A stretch of 64,000 nt of DNA from Erythrobasidium yunnanense (Eukaryota; Basidiomycota; Cystobasidiomycetes; Erythrobasidiales; Erythrobasidiaceae): positions 2,961,652 to 3,025,651 of the forward strand of contig BCJC01000001.1 in NCBI GenBank assembly GCA_001600175.1, read 5' to 3'. The position numbers were made by a program, and so were the translations under genes. Positions 48,066 through 59,325 of this stretch are shown in pieces (the first letter of the stretch is position 1; each line of letters opens with the position of its first letter). The notes beneath the pieces are model-generated. The model was given only the letters and a program-made list of their open reading frames with translations, was not told where the DNA came from and ran no database searches.

Positions 48066-49786
48066 ATGACGAACGATTGCTCTGCGAAGACTGCGGACGT
48101 ACACGCCCTACCGTGCGAAGCCGTCAACACTCCTACCCTGTTGTGCTCTCAAAACGACCTCTCGCCCTGGATTCCCATCATAGCGACTCCTGCTTCTTTC
48201 CCTGTAGAAATCTTTCATCTCGTATGCGATGAGATCGTCCTGCATCCCGAGCGGAATAGGTGAGCTTGTCTACCATTACTGACCAGTCTATAGATGTAAG
48301 GCTAAGATGAAAATTGATGTACTTGACAGCTCCTCGATATTGCGATGTGACATCTTGTCAGAAGATATCACTTCAGCTGCCGCCCAGCAATTGTCTTTCG
48401 AAGGCTTCCGCCTAATCAAGTATCTACGGCGCAAGATCCTGCCCCGGCGGCCTTTCGATGCTACACTGGAACAAGACTGCTACTTTTTCCACTCCATGAG
48501 GGCTTCTACCGATTCTCAGAGCGACGCTCTCGTGGGCCTCGTGCCGCTTTTCTCGAGCAGGACAGAAGAAGCCGTTCCATTTTACCATCCGAAAGTTGGG
48601 GGAATAGCTTTTCGATACATCCATCTTCCAGATCAACCGCTTCTACAAATCGACTTTGTGCCGCTAGAGAGTCTCCCACCATACACTTTGTTCGATTCGG
48701 CGAAAGCGTATTATCCCGATAATTCGAGAACGTATAGAACGGCCCTGAATCTTCTCACGATGCTCAACAAGCATGGCAAAGGCAGGAATAAAGAGCAAAC
48801 GTATCAGAAGAGAGTATATCACGATACCATAGTACCGAGGGAAGAGTTCCAGGATTTATATTTGGTTTTGAAGGAGAAATATGCATGGATTATTAATGAA
48901 TGGAAGGAGAACACGGATCCTGTCAAGCACGTATTTGAGGCAAGTCAGCCAACACCGCTCGTCTGGTTTATGTCGCTATCGCTAATTCCTGCGGTTTGGC
49001 TACATAGGATGTAGCTATTATGACCTTCCTCATATGTCTCTGGAAGCAGATGTATCCTAATGGCCAGCCTCCAGGCGGCTTTGTCGATGTCGGATGCGGG
49101 AATGGTTTATTGTAAGCAGCCTTGAGACTAGCTAATCTACATAGGCTGATCATAAGCTCTATAGGGTATATCTCCTCGTCAAAGAAGGCTACTCTGGCTA
49201 TGGCTTCGACCTACGAGCCCGCAAATCCTGGGCCCTATGGGGCTCCGACACGCCTCTCCAGACCACGACTCTGTCTCCTATCGATCTCTGCCTAGCGTCT
49301 GAAGATACGCCTCCCTTTCCTGTTGGCTCCTTCCTGATAGGCAACCACTGCGACGAATTGACGCCGTGGATCCCGCTGCTAGCTGCTCTCACTCCCAAAT
49401 CGGGATTCATCAATATACCGTGCTGTTTCCACACCTTCGACGGAAGGTTCACAAAAGGCAACCATGTCTTCCCACCTGAATTGCTCCAAGACCCAGTTAT
49501 CAGAGCCGATTATGAAAGATCAGAAGCGCTGCAGCTCGAAAAGGGAGGAAGATATAATGCTTTCATGAGCTACATAGCGGAAATTACGGTTAGAGCGGGA
49601 TGGAGCCTGGAGAGAGAGGCGCTCAGAATTCCAAGTACGAAATGCTGGGCTTTTGTAGGGAGGAATAGAAGATATGGGCCTGAAAAAGCGGAAAAGTTGC
49701 ATGAAATCAGAGAATGGATCAAAGAGACAGCAAGCGATGCACAGAATGCTTGGAAACCTCGAAAGCCGGAGGGAAAAGACCATTAA
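48066..49786 (+). CDS. TRM44: tRNA (uracil-O(2)-)-methyltransferase Trm44
   Basis: The ATG at 48066 starts [20 protein letters not shown]. About four exons follow, ending [11 protein letters not shown]. The N-terminal half has [20 protein letters not shown] and [17 protein letters not shown]. The methyltransferase domain carries the SAM-binding signature [52 protein letters not shown] and [13 protein letters not shown], which are specific to the Trm44/AdoMet_MTase family. It places 2'-O-methyluridine at position 44 of tRNA-Ser in the cytosol. Introns were placed by phase (for example ERN to SSSILRC, and KHVFE to DVAIMTF). It is divergent from the NIP30-like gene with a 76-bp gap. Confidence 0.92.
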
Positions 49787-49830
49787 TCGGCGGTAGCGGT
49801 ACAACAAGCATGGACAGGCAGGCGGGACGA

Positions 49831-51025
49831 TCATAGTTGGCTCCTCTTCTTCGCCGTACGCTGGTAAGGCCGTAACACCCATTCTACATCTGCCTCCGTC
49901 TGTTCAAGCGTACCTTGGCGGATCTCGTATGCTGGAGAATAAAGCACCATCAGCTTGAGCTAAGAACGCGGGAGATAATAGATAGACACACGCCGCATCT
50001 GGAAGCGAGGTCCCACTTCGGCCAGCTGGACGTCTTTATGCGAGTTTCTCACAAAGACATGATGTCTGCGCAAACCGATCAGCTTTGTTCTCCCGGAGGC
50101 GCGTGTGAGAACAGCATACCTGAATGAAATAAAGTCATCCTCATTGGCGAACGTCATCACTCGTTTACTGTCTTCTTTAGGGACAGGAAAGAGGTATTTG
50201 AGGATATTCTGGACTCTTCCACCCAGTTTTGAGCTGAACCCGTCGAAGATTAGGTGTGGATATTGTTCAGAGACAGTAGAGGTGGAATAGGAAGCGATGT
50301 CGTGTCGCAAGACGACGTTGTGGAGCGTGAACATCGTCGTCGGGCCATGCGGGAAATGGGAGATGACCATTGCGTCTGTGTACTCAAGGCAGATCAGATG
50401 AGGTACTTGATGCAACGGAGAAGAAGCTGCGCACCAGGCTGCCCTCGATGTTCATGCAAGACTACAAGATCCGTGAAGTCGTTTGCTCGACATGCGTCCG
50501 CCATTTCTTTCATGACTGTTCCACCTCTGTTTATCCTCGTAGCGTTTGGAAAGACAAGGCGCATCTCCTGTAAACTGAGCCCTCAGCGGAATGATACAGA
50601 AAATCTTGCATTCGAAGTCGCACCTTTGCGAATTGAGCTAGCCTTGAGGAGGGATCTCGGGACGTAGTGACTAGGATCTTTGGGTCTTCCACGCCCGCTA
50701 GAGCATACTCGTCATCTGCATCTTCTTCTGCGGTATCTAGCACATCTAATTGCATCAGCCGGGTCTGACGAGGTCACGATTTTCTGGCTCTCACCTTGAA
50801 CAGTACTATCCTGCAGTTTCCCTTTGCCCTTTGCATCGGCATTCGCAGCTGATTTCGCATCTTTTGTAGCCTGCTTGCGGGTCACTGTCGCTGCCTCTCT
50901 GGCTGCCGCTTCCTTCTTGTACAGAAATTCTCGACGAAGACGATTCTGACGGCGTAGCTGGAGCGGACAGAGGCGTTAGCTGAACAGTAAGAAGCAACTG
51001 CAGATATCAAGGATTTACATACCAT
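49831..51025 (-). CDS. IMP4: U3 snoRNP protein Imp4 (Brix domain)
   Basis: The first coding exon is just the ATG (51023-51025), followed by a GTATGT...CCAG intron of 65 nt. The protein then reads [20 protein letters not shown], so the joined start MLRRQ matches the yeast Imp4 start. Further exons give [20 protein letters not shown] (the Brix sigma-70-like motif), [40 protein letters not shown] (across an intron), [41 protein letters not shown] and [20 protein letters not shown]. It ends [11 protein letters not shown]. Imp4 bridges U3 snoRNA and pre-rRNA in the small-subunit processome, working with Imp3 and Mpp10 in the nucleolus. Confidence 0.93.
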
Positions 51026-51799
51026 GTTGCAACGGTATTCAGGGTGGATGGATCAGCAGGGTTCAGAGGCAAGAGCTCTCTCGCAAACAAGCGGCACAAC
51101 GAAGATTCAGTACGGCATCTGCATGGCGCATTGCAAGGGACATGTAGCTATATCTAAGACGACGGCTCTTTAGGAACTGCAAATCACGAATTGCAGACAG
51201 CTTGTGACGCGGCTCGGTATGCTCACCTCGCCATAATGCGCTAAACCACTCTATAGCAGGCTGCTAACGGCTATTGAAATGAAGCCAAGAGCTCCGCTAC
51301 ACCGCTGTGTGCTCATACGCAGCAGCGTTAGCACAGCTCGCGCACCGACTTGCTCCAGCTTTTCCAATTCCAGCGCGTCGCAAATGGCGCGCGTCCCTCA
51401 GGGAAATGCGGTGTAAGCGAGCGAGCAAGACGGGATGGAAGGAATCAGCTACAATAGCATAGTACAGGTTGTTCTCTTCCTGATAAATCTGCCTGCTTGC
51501 TTCTCTTGTGTTTTTGGCCTGCATTCCTCAGCCGGCCCTTTTCGAGGTATGTGACAAACTTCCAAGCTGGCTGGGCTGGGCGGGCTTCTCCGTTCTGTTT
51601 TGACAGCTCATACATATCTGACGACGTTTGTCTTATCTCTACCATCTGCGGCCTTGGCTATCATCCATTTGTCCCATAGACGTCCTCCCACTGCTCGCAC
51701 GGCGCACTACAAAGCCGTGCACAAACCCCGCCTGTCAAGCGCCTGTCAAGGAAGAATATCTGCCAAACAAATCATTATAGAAGACACTAGACCATCATC
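51026..51799. other. Divergent intergenic region
   Basis: This 774-bp region lies between IMP4 (-) and the chitin deacetylase (+). Short frames on both strands only. I saw no tRNA or repeat. Confidence 0.5.
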
Positions 51800-53613
51800 A
51801 TGGGCGGATCATTCGCGTTCAAGCTTCTGGCTGCAGCGAGCCTGCTCTCGCTCGTCACCGCGGCATGTCAACATGACCTGGCAGAGAGAGGCAGAGAATT
51901 CGAGCTTCACAAGAAGAAGGCTCTCGAACTACAGGCTCTTCAGAAGAGACAGTCGCCTGTGATGAACTTACAGAGTCAGATGCAGATACTAGGTAGGCAA
52001 TAACAAATCTGCTTCTCGCGTTCTGGCGACTGAGCTTGGAAACACGTGCATTCAGACCCAGTTCAAGAGTGTGCATACTACAACTATCCACCTGTGCAAG
52101 CACTCATCCCACAGTACCCAGTGAGCATACTACCATCCACTTATCATACCTAATCTAATGCTTCGTTACAGCCCACTTGGCAAATCGCCCAAATCGTCGC
52201 CGGCGATAACGATGCTCGAAACGCATTCAATGCAATCGTCAACGATCCTCAGATGCCTAATATACCTCCAAAAGGATTACCTAACGGCGACTTCAGCACG
52301 GTGCAATACACGGGTGCCGACCCTGACTGCTGGTGGACCTGGTCTCAGTGCGATAACCCAAAGCATCCAGGCATCCCCGCCGATATCGTACAATGCCCCG
52401 AACCACACACATTGGGATTAAGCTACGATGATGGCCCCAACTGCACACATAACGTGAGTCGTTTGAAGGTGTTCTGTTCATAAATTTTGCTAAAATCGAT
52501 CCCAGGCCTTCTACAACTACCTGCAAGAGCAAGACGTTCGTGCTACCATGTTCTTTATAGGTTCTAACGTTATGAACTGGTACAGTAGCTTTCTTCCATC
52601 TCCGAATGCTATTTACTTACACGTCGATTCGACTCCCAGGCCTCTACAAGCTCAGCGAGCGCTCGCCGATGGCCACGAGGTGTGCTGTCGTCCTCTATAT
52701 GCACCCAATTTGTATGCTGAGAGTTCTTGTCTCAGCTTGCGGTCCACACCTGGTCGCACCACTACTCGACAGGTCTCACCAACGAGCAAATCTTCGCTGA
52801 GCTCTGGTACAGTCGGAAAGTGATCAAGGATGTCGTAGGCGTTACTCCGAGATACTGGAGACCGCCATTTGGAGATGCAGACGATAGAATCCGCTTCATT
52901 GCAAACAAGATGGGATTGCAACTCGTCTGGCTCAGCAATGATACCGATGACTGGAAGGTACGGCCCCACTTCGTTCCAGCAGTCGTAATGCGACGGCTGA
53001 TCGTTGTCCTTTGTGCGATCTACATAGGTCAACAGCCCATCGAACCCGAACGGAATACCCACTGCTGCTGTGCTCGCAAACTACAATGCAATGTACGCCG
53101 AGTCTCAGTCAGGTGGCTTCGACACCCATGGCGCAATCATCTTGTCCCACGAGATCAACGGAGCTACCATGTCAGTCGTCCCCTCAGGCATACTTGTACC
53201 ATCGTGCGCTAATATACGTGCGCTTCTACAGGAATATCTCCATGCAAGAGCTGCCTGCTATCAAGGGCACTTTCAAGAATGTCCTTCCAGTAGCAGCCTG
53301 CCTGAATGACACCCATCCCTATGCTGAACAAAGCTGGACATACCCCACCTTCCAGCAATGGGTCGATGGCCAGCGCAACCCGGTCAACGGCACATCAACC
53401 TCCAATACCACTTCATCTTCGACCGCCGGGCCAACGTTCATGACGCGAACAAGCAGCTCGAGCCGCGCTTCTGGTTCTTCAACGTCCAGAGCGGGTATTC
53501 AAGGCAATGCGGCTGCCGAGAAAACCACAACAGTAACGGGCGCAGCTCCGTTGCGCTATACGGTGTCTGTGTCTGCTGTCTTAGCAGGAGCAGCAGTGCT
53601 TCTCCTTGTTTAA
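51800..53613 (+). CDS. CDA: GPI-type chitin deacetylase (polysaccharide deacetylase, CE4)
   Basis: Starts at 51800 with a signal peptide (MGGSFAFKLLAAASLLSLVT). After a small N-terminal domain comes DCWWTWSQCDNPKHPGIPAD, common in fungal Cda proteins. The NodB catalytic domain follows: motif 1 LGLSYDDGPNCTHN, with the catalytic and metal Asp pair; motif 2 HTWSHH after DGHELAV; motif 3 RYWRPPFGDADDRI; motif 4 LSNDTDDW; and motif 5 IILSHEING. The C terminus is Ser/Thr-rich and ends in a hydrophobic stretch (SVSAVLAGAAVLLLV), the GPI-anchor layout. About seven introns are present. It removes acetyl groups from chitin at the cell wall to make chitosan, which in basidiomycetes protects the wall and can hide chitin from host receptors. 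Confidence 0.93.
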
Positions 53614-53987
53614 CCCGCACGCATCGGCCTGTCCAGCTCAACTAACTCATCCATCGTTAAATATCTCCTACATCACGATCTCTTCGTACTTTCTTTATAG
53701 TCACTTTCGCTTACTTAGCTTATTTTTGTGTTAATAGACCCATTAGCGCTTGACGGACACTTGTACAGGCAATCTACATAGAGTAGACGCATTCTGTCAC
53801 ACACACTTGCTCGCTGCTGATCCTGAAACGCATGAGCCGTGCTAATGATTAGATGCCAGCGATTTCAACGATGAGCTACGGATGAATGAGGATATGAGAT
53901 TGCAAAAAGGAGGGGAAGGCAAGACGAGAGGGAGTTGACAATGGATAACAGACTATCGCTCAGGAATTTGTTGACCGCCTGGTATGC
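53614..53987. other. Convergent intergenic region
   Basis: This 374-bp region lies between the chitin deacetylase (+) and the Ser-rich gene (-). It presumably holds both polyadenylation regions; no gene was seen. Confidence 0.5.
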
Positions 53988-55073
53988 TTACTTCTTGCTC
54001 TCGTCTGCTGAAGAGGCGCTGCTCGCTTCGTCCATGCACATCCCGATGTTTCTGAAATTACGCCTGTCCTGCCTGAAGTCGCGCTTGTGGTAGTGGTAAG
54101 CAAGCATCTTCGGCGTGCCTGCTTTTACCTTGGGAGATGCGAGCAGTGCTTCACGAGCTGGTTTCGAAACTTTGAAATTGACAAAGTCGATTCGCCCACC
54201 ATCGGAATAGCTTTTGTACATTTTCTTGCCGTCTTTGTCGAGGGAGACAATGGTGTCTTTGTCTCTGTCGTCAACCTCCGGGAATTCGATGGTTCGGTAA
54301 TTCTTGGTGGTCATATTCAAGCCCTTCTTGTTTAGCTTGGCGGCATCGGGTGAGAAGTAGAGCTCTTCTTCAGAGACATCTTCCAGCTTCTCACCCTCTG
54401 CACTGGAGCGTCGAGCTTTGACGTTGGGACGCTTCTTCTTGTGCACATGCGATGTGCCGATCACGACTGGCTCTTTCAGATCTTTGGCGGCATTTTTGAA
54501 GGCATCCACGGCCCACTTGTGAGTGGGCAAAGGCATGCCAAACGAGCCTCCAGTGTCACGAAAGAGACCGGGTTTAGTTACGGTGTCAGACATGGTTATC
54601 TTAAAGTTGGGATGGAGGTGGAGGACGTGTCTGATGCATCGATCGTCCTCAGAGTCCGACTCCGATATTGCAGCATCGGAGGAGGAGCTAACTGAGCCAG
54701 GGCGAGACCAGGACCTTGGCAGGCCAGGAAGCTTGCCCCCGCAAGGACGACCAGTCTTGTCCACGTCAGGCTCTCCTGTATGGACGCGATCGCGTGCAGC
54801 TTTGTCGAAAGCAGGGCGGCCATAGCCCCACTTGGATACGAAGCCGCTCTTCATCGAGGCGTCTGAATCGGATCCACTCGAGCTTGACACCGTCTCCGAG
54901 CTGCTCAATGAAGCGGTGGAATGGGAGCGTGGGGACAATTTAGAGACGGAGGTCTGGCTTGAGGCGATTGAGCGGGACGGCGAGCGTGTGGCAGAGACTC
55001 TAGATGAGCTCGCAGCTGATGCGATGGAGGAGGAGCGACTGAACGACTTGCTGATGGAGTTTTTTTGCGACAT
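53988..55073 (-). CDS. Unknown Ser-rich basic protein, intronless
   Basis: The open frame runs up to 55109, but its first codon is TTG. The first ATG is at 55073 (MSQKNSISKSFSRSSSIASA), giving about 361 residues. The N-terminal third is almost all Ser/Arg/Thr (SRSSSIASAASSS, STASLSSSETVSSSSGSDSD) and likely phosphorylated and disordered. The middle holds RPAFDKAARDRVHTGEPDVD and MSDTVTKPGLFRDTGGSFGM. The C-terminal half looks ordered, with VHKKKRPNVKARRSSA, EEELYFSPDAAKLNKKG, YRTIEFPEVDDRDKDT and GGRIDFVNFKVSKPAREALL, ending SSADESKK. I do not recognise it. No introns, signal peptide or membrane span. The Ser/Arg and Lys patches fit a nuclear or cytoskeleton-associated protein, but this is a guess. 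Confidence 0.75.
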   Translation of the reverse strand: MSQKNSISKSFSRSSSIASAASSSRVSATRSPSRSIASSQTSVSKLSPRSHSTASLSSSETVSSSSGSDSDASMKSGFVSKWGYGRPAFDKAARDRVHTGEPDVDKTGRPCGGKLPGLPRSWSRPGSVSSSSDAAISESDSEDDRCIRHVLHLHPNFKITMSDTVTKPGLFRDTGGSFGMPLPTHKWAVDAFKNAAKDLKEPVVIGTSHVHKKKRPNVKARRSSAEGEKLEDVSEEELYFSPDAAKLNKKGLNMTTKNYRTIEFPEVDDRDKDTIVSLDKDGKKMYKSYSDGGRIDFVNFKVSKPAREALLASPKVKAGTPKMLAYHYHKRDFRQDRRNFRNIGMCMDEASSASSADESKK

Positions 55074-55897
55074 CTTTCGTGCTGATCTACCTGGTTTGAA
55101 GAGAGCCAAGATGTGAAGCAGATGTTGCGAGCAGTTTTATACTGTGGTGCACAGCTCTGACGGAATCACAAAGGTGAAAATTCTGCGTCATCGTGATCAC
55201 TCAGCTTACGCGGACAGCGGAAGTTTCAGAACGTCTTGATAGCTTGGAACTCAAGCTGTTTGCGTGCAATCCGGAAGTAATGCATCAAATCGGAAACCAC
55301 CCGGAAGTGTGTTCGTTGTCATTTGGTCTGATTTGTGGACTCCTTGCTCACCGCCACGTCGATCAAGGTCGATGAGATTGCGATTTACGACAATGCAGAC
55401 CCTGCTCTTGGCAGCTGGCATCAGGCTTATCACGGCTGACTCGCCTCCTACCACCTCGTGCGGTGTAGCCTTTGTCCCTCAGGGTTCACTGTGCGTCTTT
55501 TCGTCGAAGTGTCTGCTTGTGGCTGCTGATACTGCTCTTTAATCAGTTTGTGCGGTCAATCCGGCGCGTGGATGTATGAATGCGATGCCGTGGCCGGGGA
55601 ATGGACGGAGATTCCACTTATGCACTGTGATGAGGTATGCGCATACTGCGCTACTAGGTAAAGTATCCAAGAGCTGATGTGTGATGTGACCATCCTGTAG
55701 CAGGGTAAGCAGTGCTCTGTCAGCAAAGGCCCGTACGGAAGGCTGCAGGCGGACTGTGTCTGATACAGCCCCTCTTCGCATCCTTGACTGAAGGAGGGTG
55801 CCTAGTGTGACTGCCTCCGTGGATTCCGCTTTTAGCACAACAACATCCCCAATTCCCTGCTCTAGTCGTTATCTTCTGTACTCTGTTCAAGCATAGG
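55074..55897. other. Intergenic region with no recognisable gene
   Basis: This 824-bp region lies between the Ser-rich gene and the 3' end of the GATA factor, both on -. A 99-codon frame at 55539-55838 (-) overlaps other frames and lacks family features. An NTG start in the Ser-rich frame could extend into the first 36 bp. Confidence 0.45.
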
Positions 55898-58453
55898 CTA
55901 TTTAGAGAGATCTCCAGGCTGATATCCGAGGCGTTGATGTAACAGGTCGAATAGCTCTTTGTTCTGTTTGTCGCCCAGCCCTTGTATACCGTGGCTGGCC
56001 AACTCTTCCCTAAAGCGCTCTGAAAGACGAGCGTCTTCATCCATAATTGACTGTGAGCATCGACAGCTACAACTTGGTGAGTGCACCGGTGGCGTCTTGG
56101 CTGCCTCCAGCTCGGCGACCCGGTTCTCCAGCAGGCTGTTGATGAATTCCAGCTCTTGGATGCGCGTTCTGAGGCGTGCGACTTCTTCATACCCAGTATT
56201 AGGTGGAGGTAATAAGGGAGCTGCACTGCCGGCATGAGTAGCTAGCGGTATTTTGCGGGACTGCCTGCTTGTCGAGCGAGAACCAGACACCGATCGAGAG
56301 GAAGCCGTCGAAGACAGTGCAGAAGACAGTGAGGGGAGCGTGGTGGTTCCTGGCGAAGCACTGTCGCGCATGTCGGAGACTGGACGATGCGTAACAGCGT
56401 TTCGGACTATACCGTCATCTAGGTCGGCCACCATGATGCTAGAATGTGTGAGCTTCGTGAAAGGCGGAGACTGTGTCCTGTCGTCATCGTCTCCTCGACT
56501 GCTGCTCCTAACCCGCAAAGCGCTCAGGCCGTAAGCGACAGTATCACCGTCCCTAGTCTTACGAGTAGTTGAACGGCCCCGCCTTTCCGCTGAAGAGGAC
56601 TGTCGAGCAGCTTGGCCAAGGATATGCGCAGTCTCCGCTTCTTCTTCATCGACAACCATTGCATCAGCGATAGGCGGGAGGTTCGGTGAAATGGAAGGAT
56701 GGAAGGGTGGAGAATATATCGACGCAGGACCTTTCTTAAGATCGTCATTTGAGCTTGATGAGCTAGAAGCAGAAGAACCAGGTCTAACCTGCTTGAACGT
56801 TCCAGGCGATGTCCGGCCTGGAAGACCGGCAGAAGCACGACTGTCTGGGCCATTTTGCATGCCTCGCTGCTGCGACCGCTGCAGAGGTAGATTGTAGGGG
56901 TGATAGGATGTCGACCCTGGGTGTACAAGACTGCTTCTGCCGCTAAGACTCTCTTCTTGCTCTTGCCCAGCAATACTGTCTCCAGATTTGGTTGACGTAG
57001 CTGCTGGTCGATTTCTGCTGTCCTCTGACTGGCCTGCGGGTCTATCAACACCGCTGTGATATCGAAGGCCATACCTATCCAAGGAGGCCGACCGATGAGG
57101 GCCAGCTGCTGAGGGTACGCTTGGCGTACTAGTGTATGTAGAGGAGATTTGCTGTGATGTATGCTGCGAAGCTAGTGCGCTTGAGGACTCTCCGTCCTGA
57201 TTTTGAGGTGAGTTTTGCCGACTCTGGCTTGATTGTCTGACGGCCGCTGCCGGAAGACGAGCATTTGCGAGACGAGGAGAACTGTTGCGAGAGGTCGAAG
57301 CACTTGGTGATTGAGATTTAGTGTGACCAGAAGTATGTTGCGAATGTCCTAAATCCCGATGAAGTGGGAAGTACATGGCGTTCATCGCATCCACACTTTG
57401 CTGAGGAGGATAAGGATAGATATTCTTTATATCTGTTCTGTAGCCAGGATGCAATATAGGCGGTATCATATGTTGATGGCCCAAAGTATAGCCATTGAAG
57501 AGGGAACTGGGTGTCGCAGATGAGTAGGCATAAGGATTGTATAGATGTTGCCCAAGTGGATTTGTATGCACATTCGGTTGGCCAGGCGCGCTATGCGAAG
57601 TTGGCTCGCGACCATCGACAGAGACGCTTCGCCTGCCGTTCGCATTTGCACTCGCGCTTGCACTAGCCAGAGCGGCCGCTGCTGCATACTCGCTTGTGCC
57701 AGGAAGTTGCTGCGGCTCTTGATTCTGATCTGTTCCAGGCGACTTCTGACTATATCTTGCATTTATTCGCGATACGAGCAGTGCGTCATGCATGCTAGCC
57801 GTTGAGGTATTGCCAGATTCCATCCCTAGAGGTTCTTCGTGACTCTCGTACGCTTCGTCGTCCACCTCTAGGACATCCCGCATAGCGGGCGACGAAGGCT
57901 TCGAAGCACGATTGGCGCTTGCACCCCGCGATCCGCCTGCCGCTTTCTTCCCTTTTCCAGAGCCTTTACTCGTCTGGGTTGGGTCTTTGATCTTCTTCTC
58001 CCCTTTTGAGCGATTCCGATGCTTGATTGTGTCGGATTTCAGTGAGACAGGTCGAGGCGTTCCCTTCATCTTCTGGTACAGCGAGCACGCATTGCAGAGA
58101 GTCTGCCCCTCAGCAGATCTTCTCCAAAGTGAGGTTGTCTGCCAAACATTGTATAAGTGCTGGCCGATACGATCTGATTTTTAAGCACGTACCTGGGTTG
58201 AACAATTGGCACATATCGGGCCGGCGGCCTCTGTAGCAGCACTCGTAGATGCTTGATCATTGCTGCTGCCCATACTGGATCCATTCCTGCGAAAAGCATA
58301 TCCGGCAGAAACAGTCTCAGCTTTATCGATAGCGATAAGAATTCGGCTATAGAAGTAGCGAACTTACACATTCGCATTGTTCGATGCAGCAAGCATAGAA
58401 CTTGAATTGCTATTCGACCGTGTCGTGCGAGCGACATACTCTATGCCGTCCAT
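55898..58453 (-). CDS. GATA-type zinc-finger factor with C-terminal coiled coil
   Basis: After splicing, the protein starts [20 protein letters not shown] (ATG at 58453). It passes through two short introns to a single GATA finger: CANCSTQ, then [20 protein letters not shown] and [10 protein letters not shown]. The spacing is C-x2-C-x17-C-x2-C, with the usual basic tail ([14 protein letters not shown]). The second intron falls inside the finger. The large last exon (to 55898) encodes about 700 Ser/Pro/Gln-rich residues. Near the end is a leucine-rich coiled coil ([20 protein letters not shown]), then a Cys-rich spot ([10 protein letters not shown]) and ending YQPGDLSK. One N-terminal finger plus a C-terminal zipper resembles the AreB/Dal80-type nitrogen-response repressors of ascomycetes. 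Regulation of nitrogen genes is inferred from that layout only. Confidence 0.88.
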
Positions 58454-59325
58454 CCTGCTATCGGAACGCCGGCTCTTCGACTTTCTCGACTTCTTCTTCT
58501 GATCCCTCTCCGCCTCAAAGGCAACAACCCCTGTTGCGATAGGCTTCCAGTGTATATAGAGGCACTCCGGCTTCACTCAGGAATCTGGCTGGGCTTCTAG
58601 CCTATTTTGAGCTGAGAATTTTCTGATTGTAAGGACACAGCGAGAGTAGCCAGCTACGAGCTCTTCAAGGCTATCGCAAGGGGTGTACAGCGTTATTGTA
58701 CTCGAGAAAGCCAGCGTGGGCCAAGGAGTCTTTAATCCAGCAATGATAGCTCTCAGAGCGATAAGGCGGCCGCTGATAGCGAACGATAATGCGGCAGAAC
58801 GAGCAAGAAGCTTCTGTAGAGTTAAGGCAGCATAATAGGAAAGTAGGATGTCAGATACGAATGCACATCTTGCTGGCTTGAAGGAAAGCTGATTCTCGAT
58901 AAGGCGCACGGAATTCTGTCCGCTTGAGCAAAGATTCCACGAGGTAACCGATATAGGCACACCATCAAGCGATAGTCTTCGTCGTAACCTCCCTTGCTGT
59001 ACATACATCTACTGACTACTAGAGCTCTCTCTAGCGGATATTCGATCTGACAGCTACTACGCAATGGGGTGTTCGACACGAACGTTGCACCTGTTCAAAG
59101 TCATCCTATCGAGCACGACTATGGCCATCTCGAACAAGCCTATACCATGTTTCCACTCCGTCCGATGAGAAGCCTATCGCGACCTCACTTGGAGCGCAAG
59201 CTCTGCAAATTGAGAGCCAGATGTGCCAATCTTGTCTTTTGACATGCTCCAGCCCCGCTGAAGGTATCATACGATGTGCTTGCATACTGGCGAAGTGTAG
59301 AGCGACCAAGCATACTGCGTTACTA
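58454..59325. other. Region upstream of the GATA factor with a long in-frame ORF
   Basis: This 872-bp region lies between the GATA start and the 3' end of the BTB gene, both on -. A 143-codon frame beginning MYVQQGRLRRRLSLDGVPIS (59008-58577) is in the same frame as the GATA gene. It is separated by one TGA (58577-58579), after which the frame is open through 41 codons to the GATA ATG. It has no recognisable features. It may be a 5' exon, an upstream ORF or chance. Confidence 0.4.

Noticed and set aside
55539-55838. 99-codon - strand frame between the Ser-rich gene and the GATA factor
   Set aside because: No family features, overlaps other open frames, and no splice context connects it to either neighbour.
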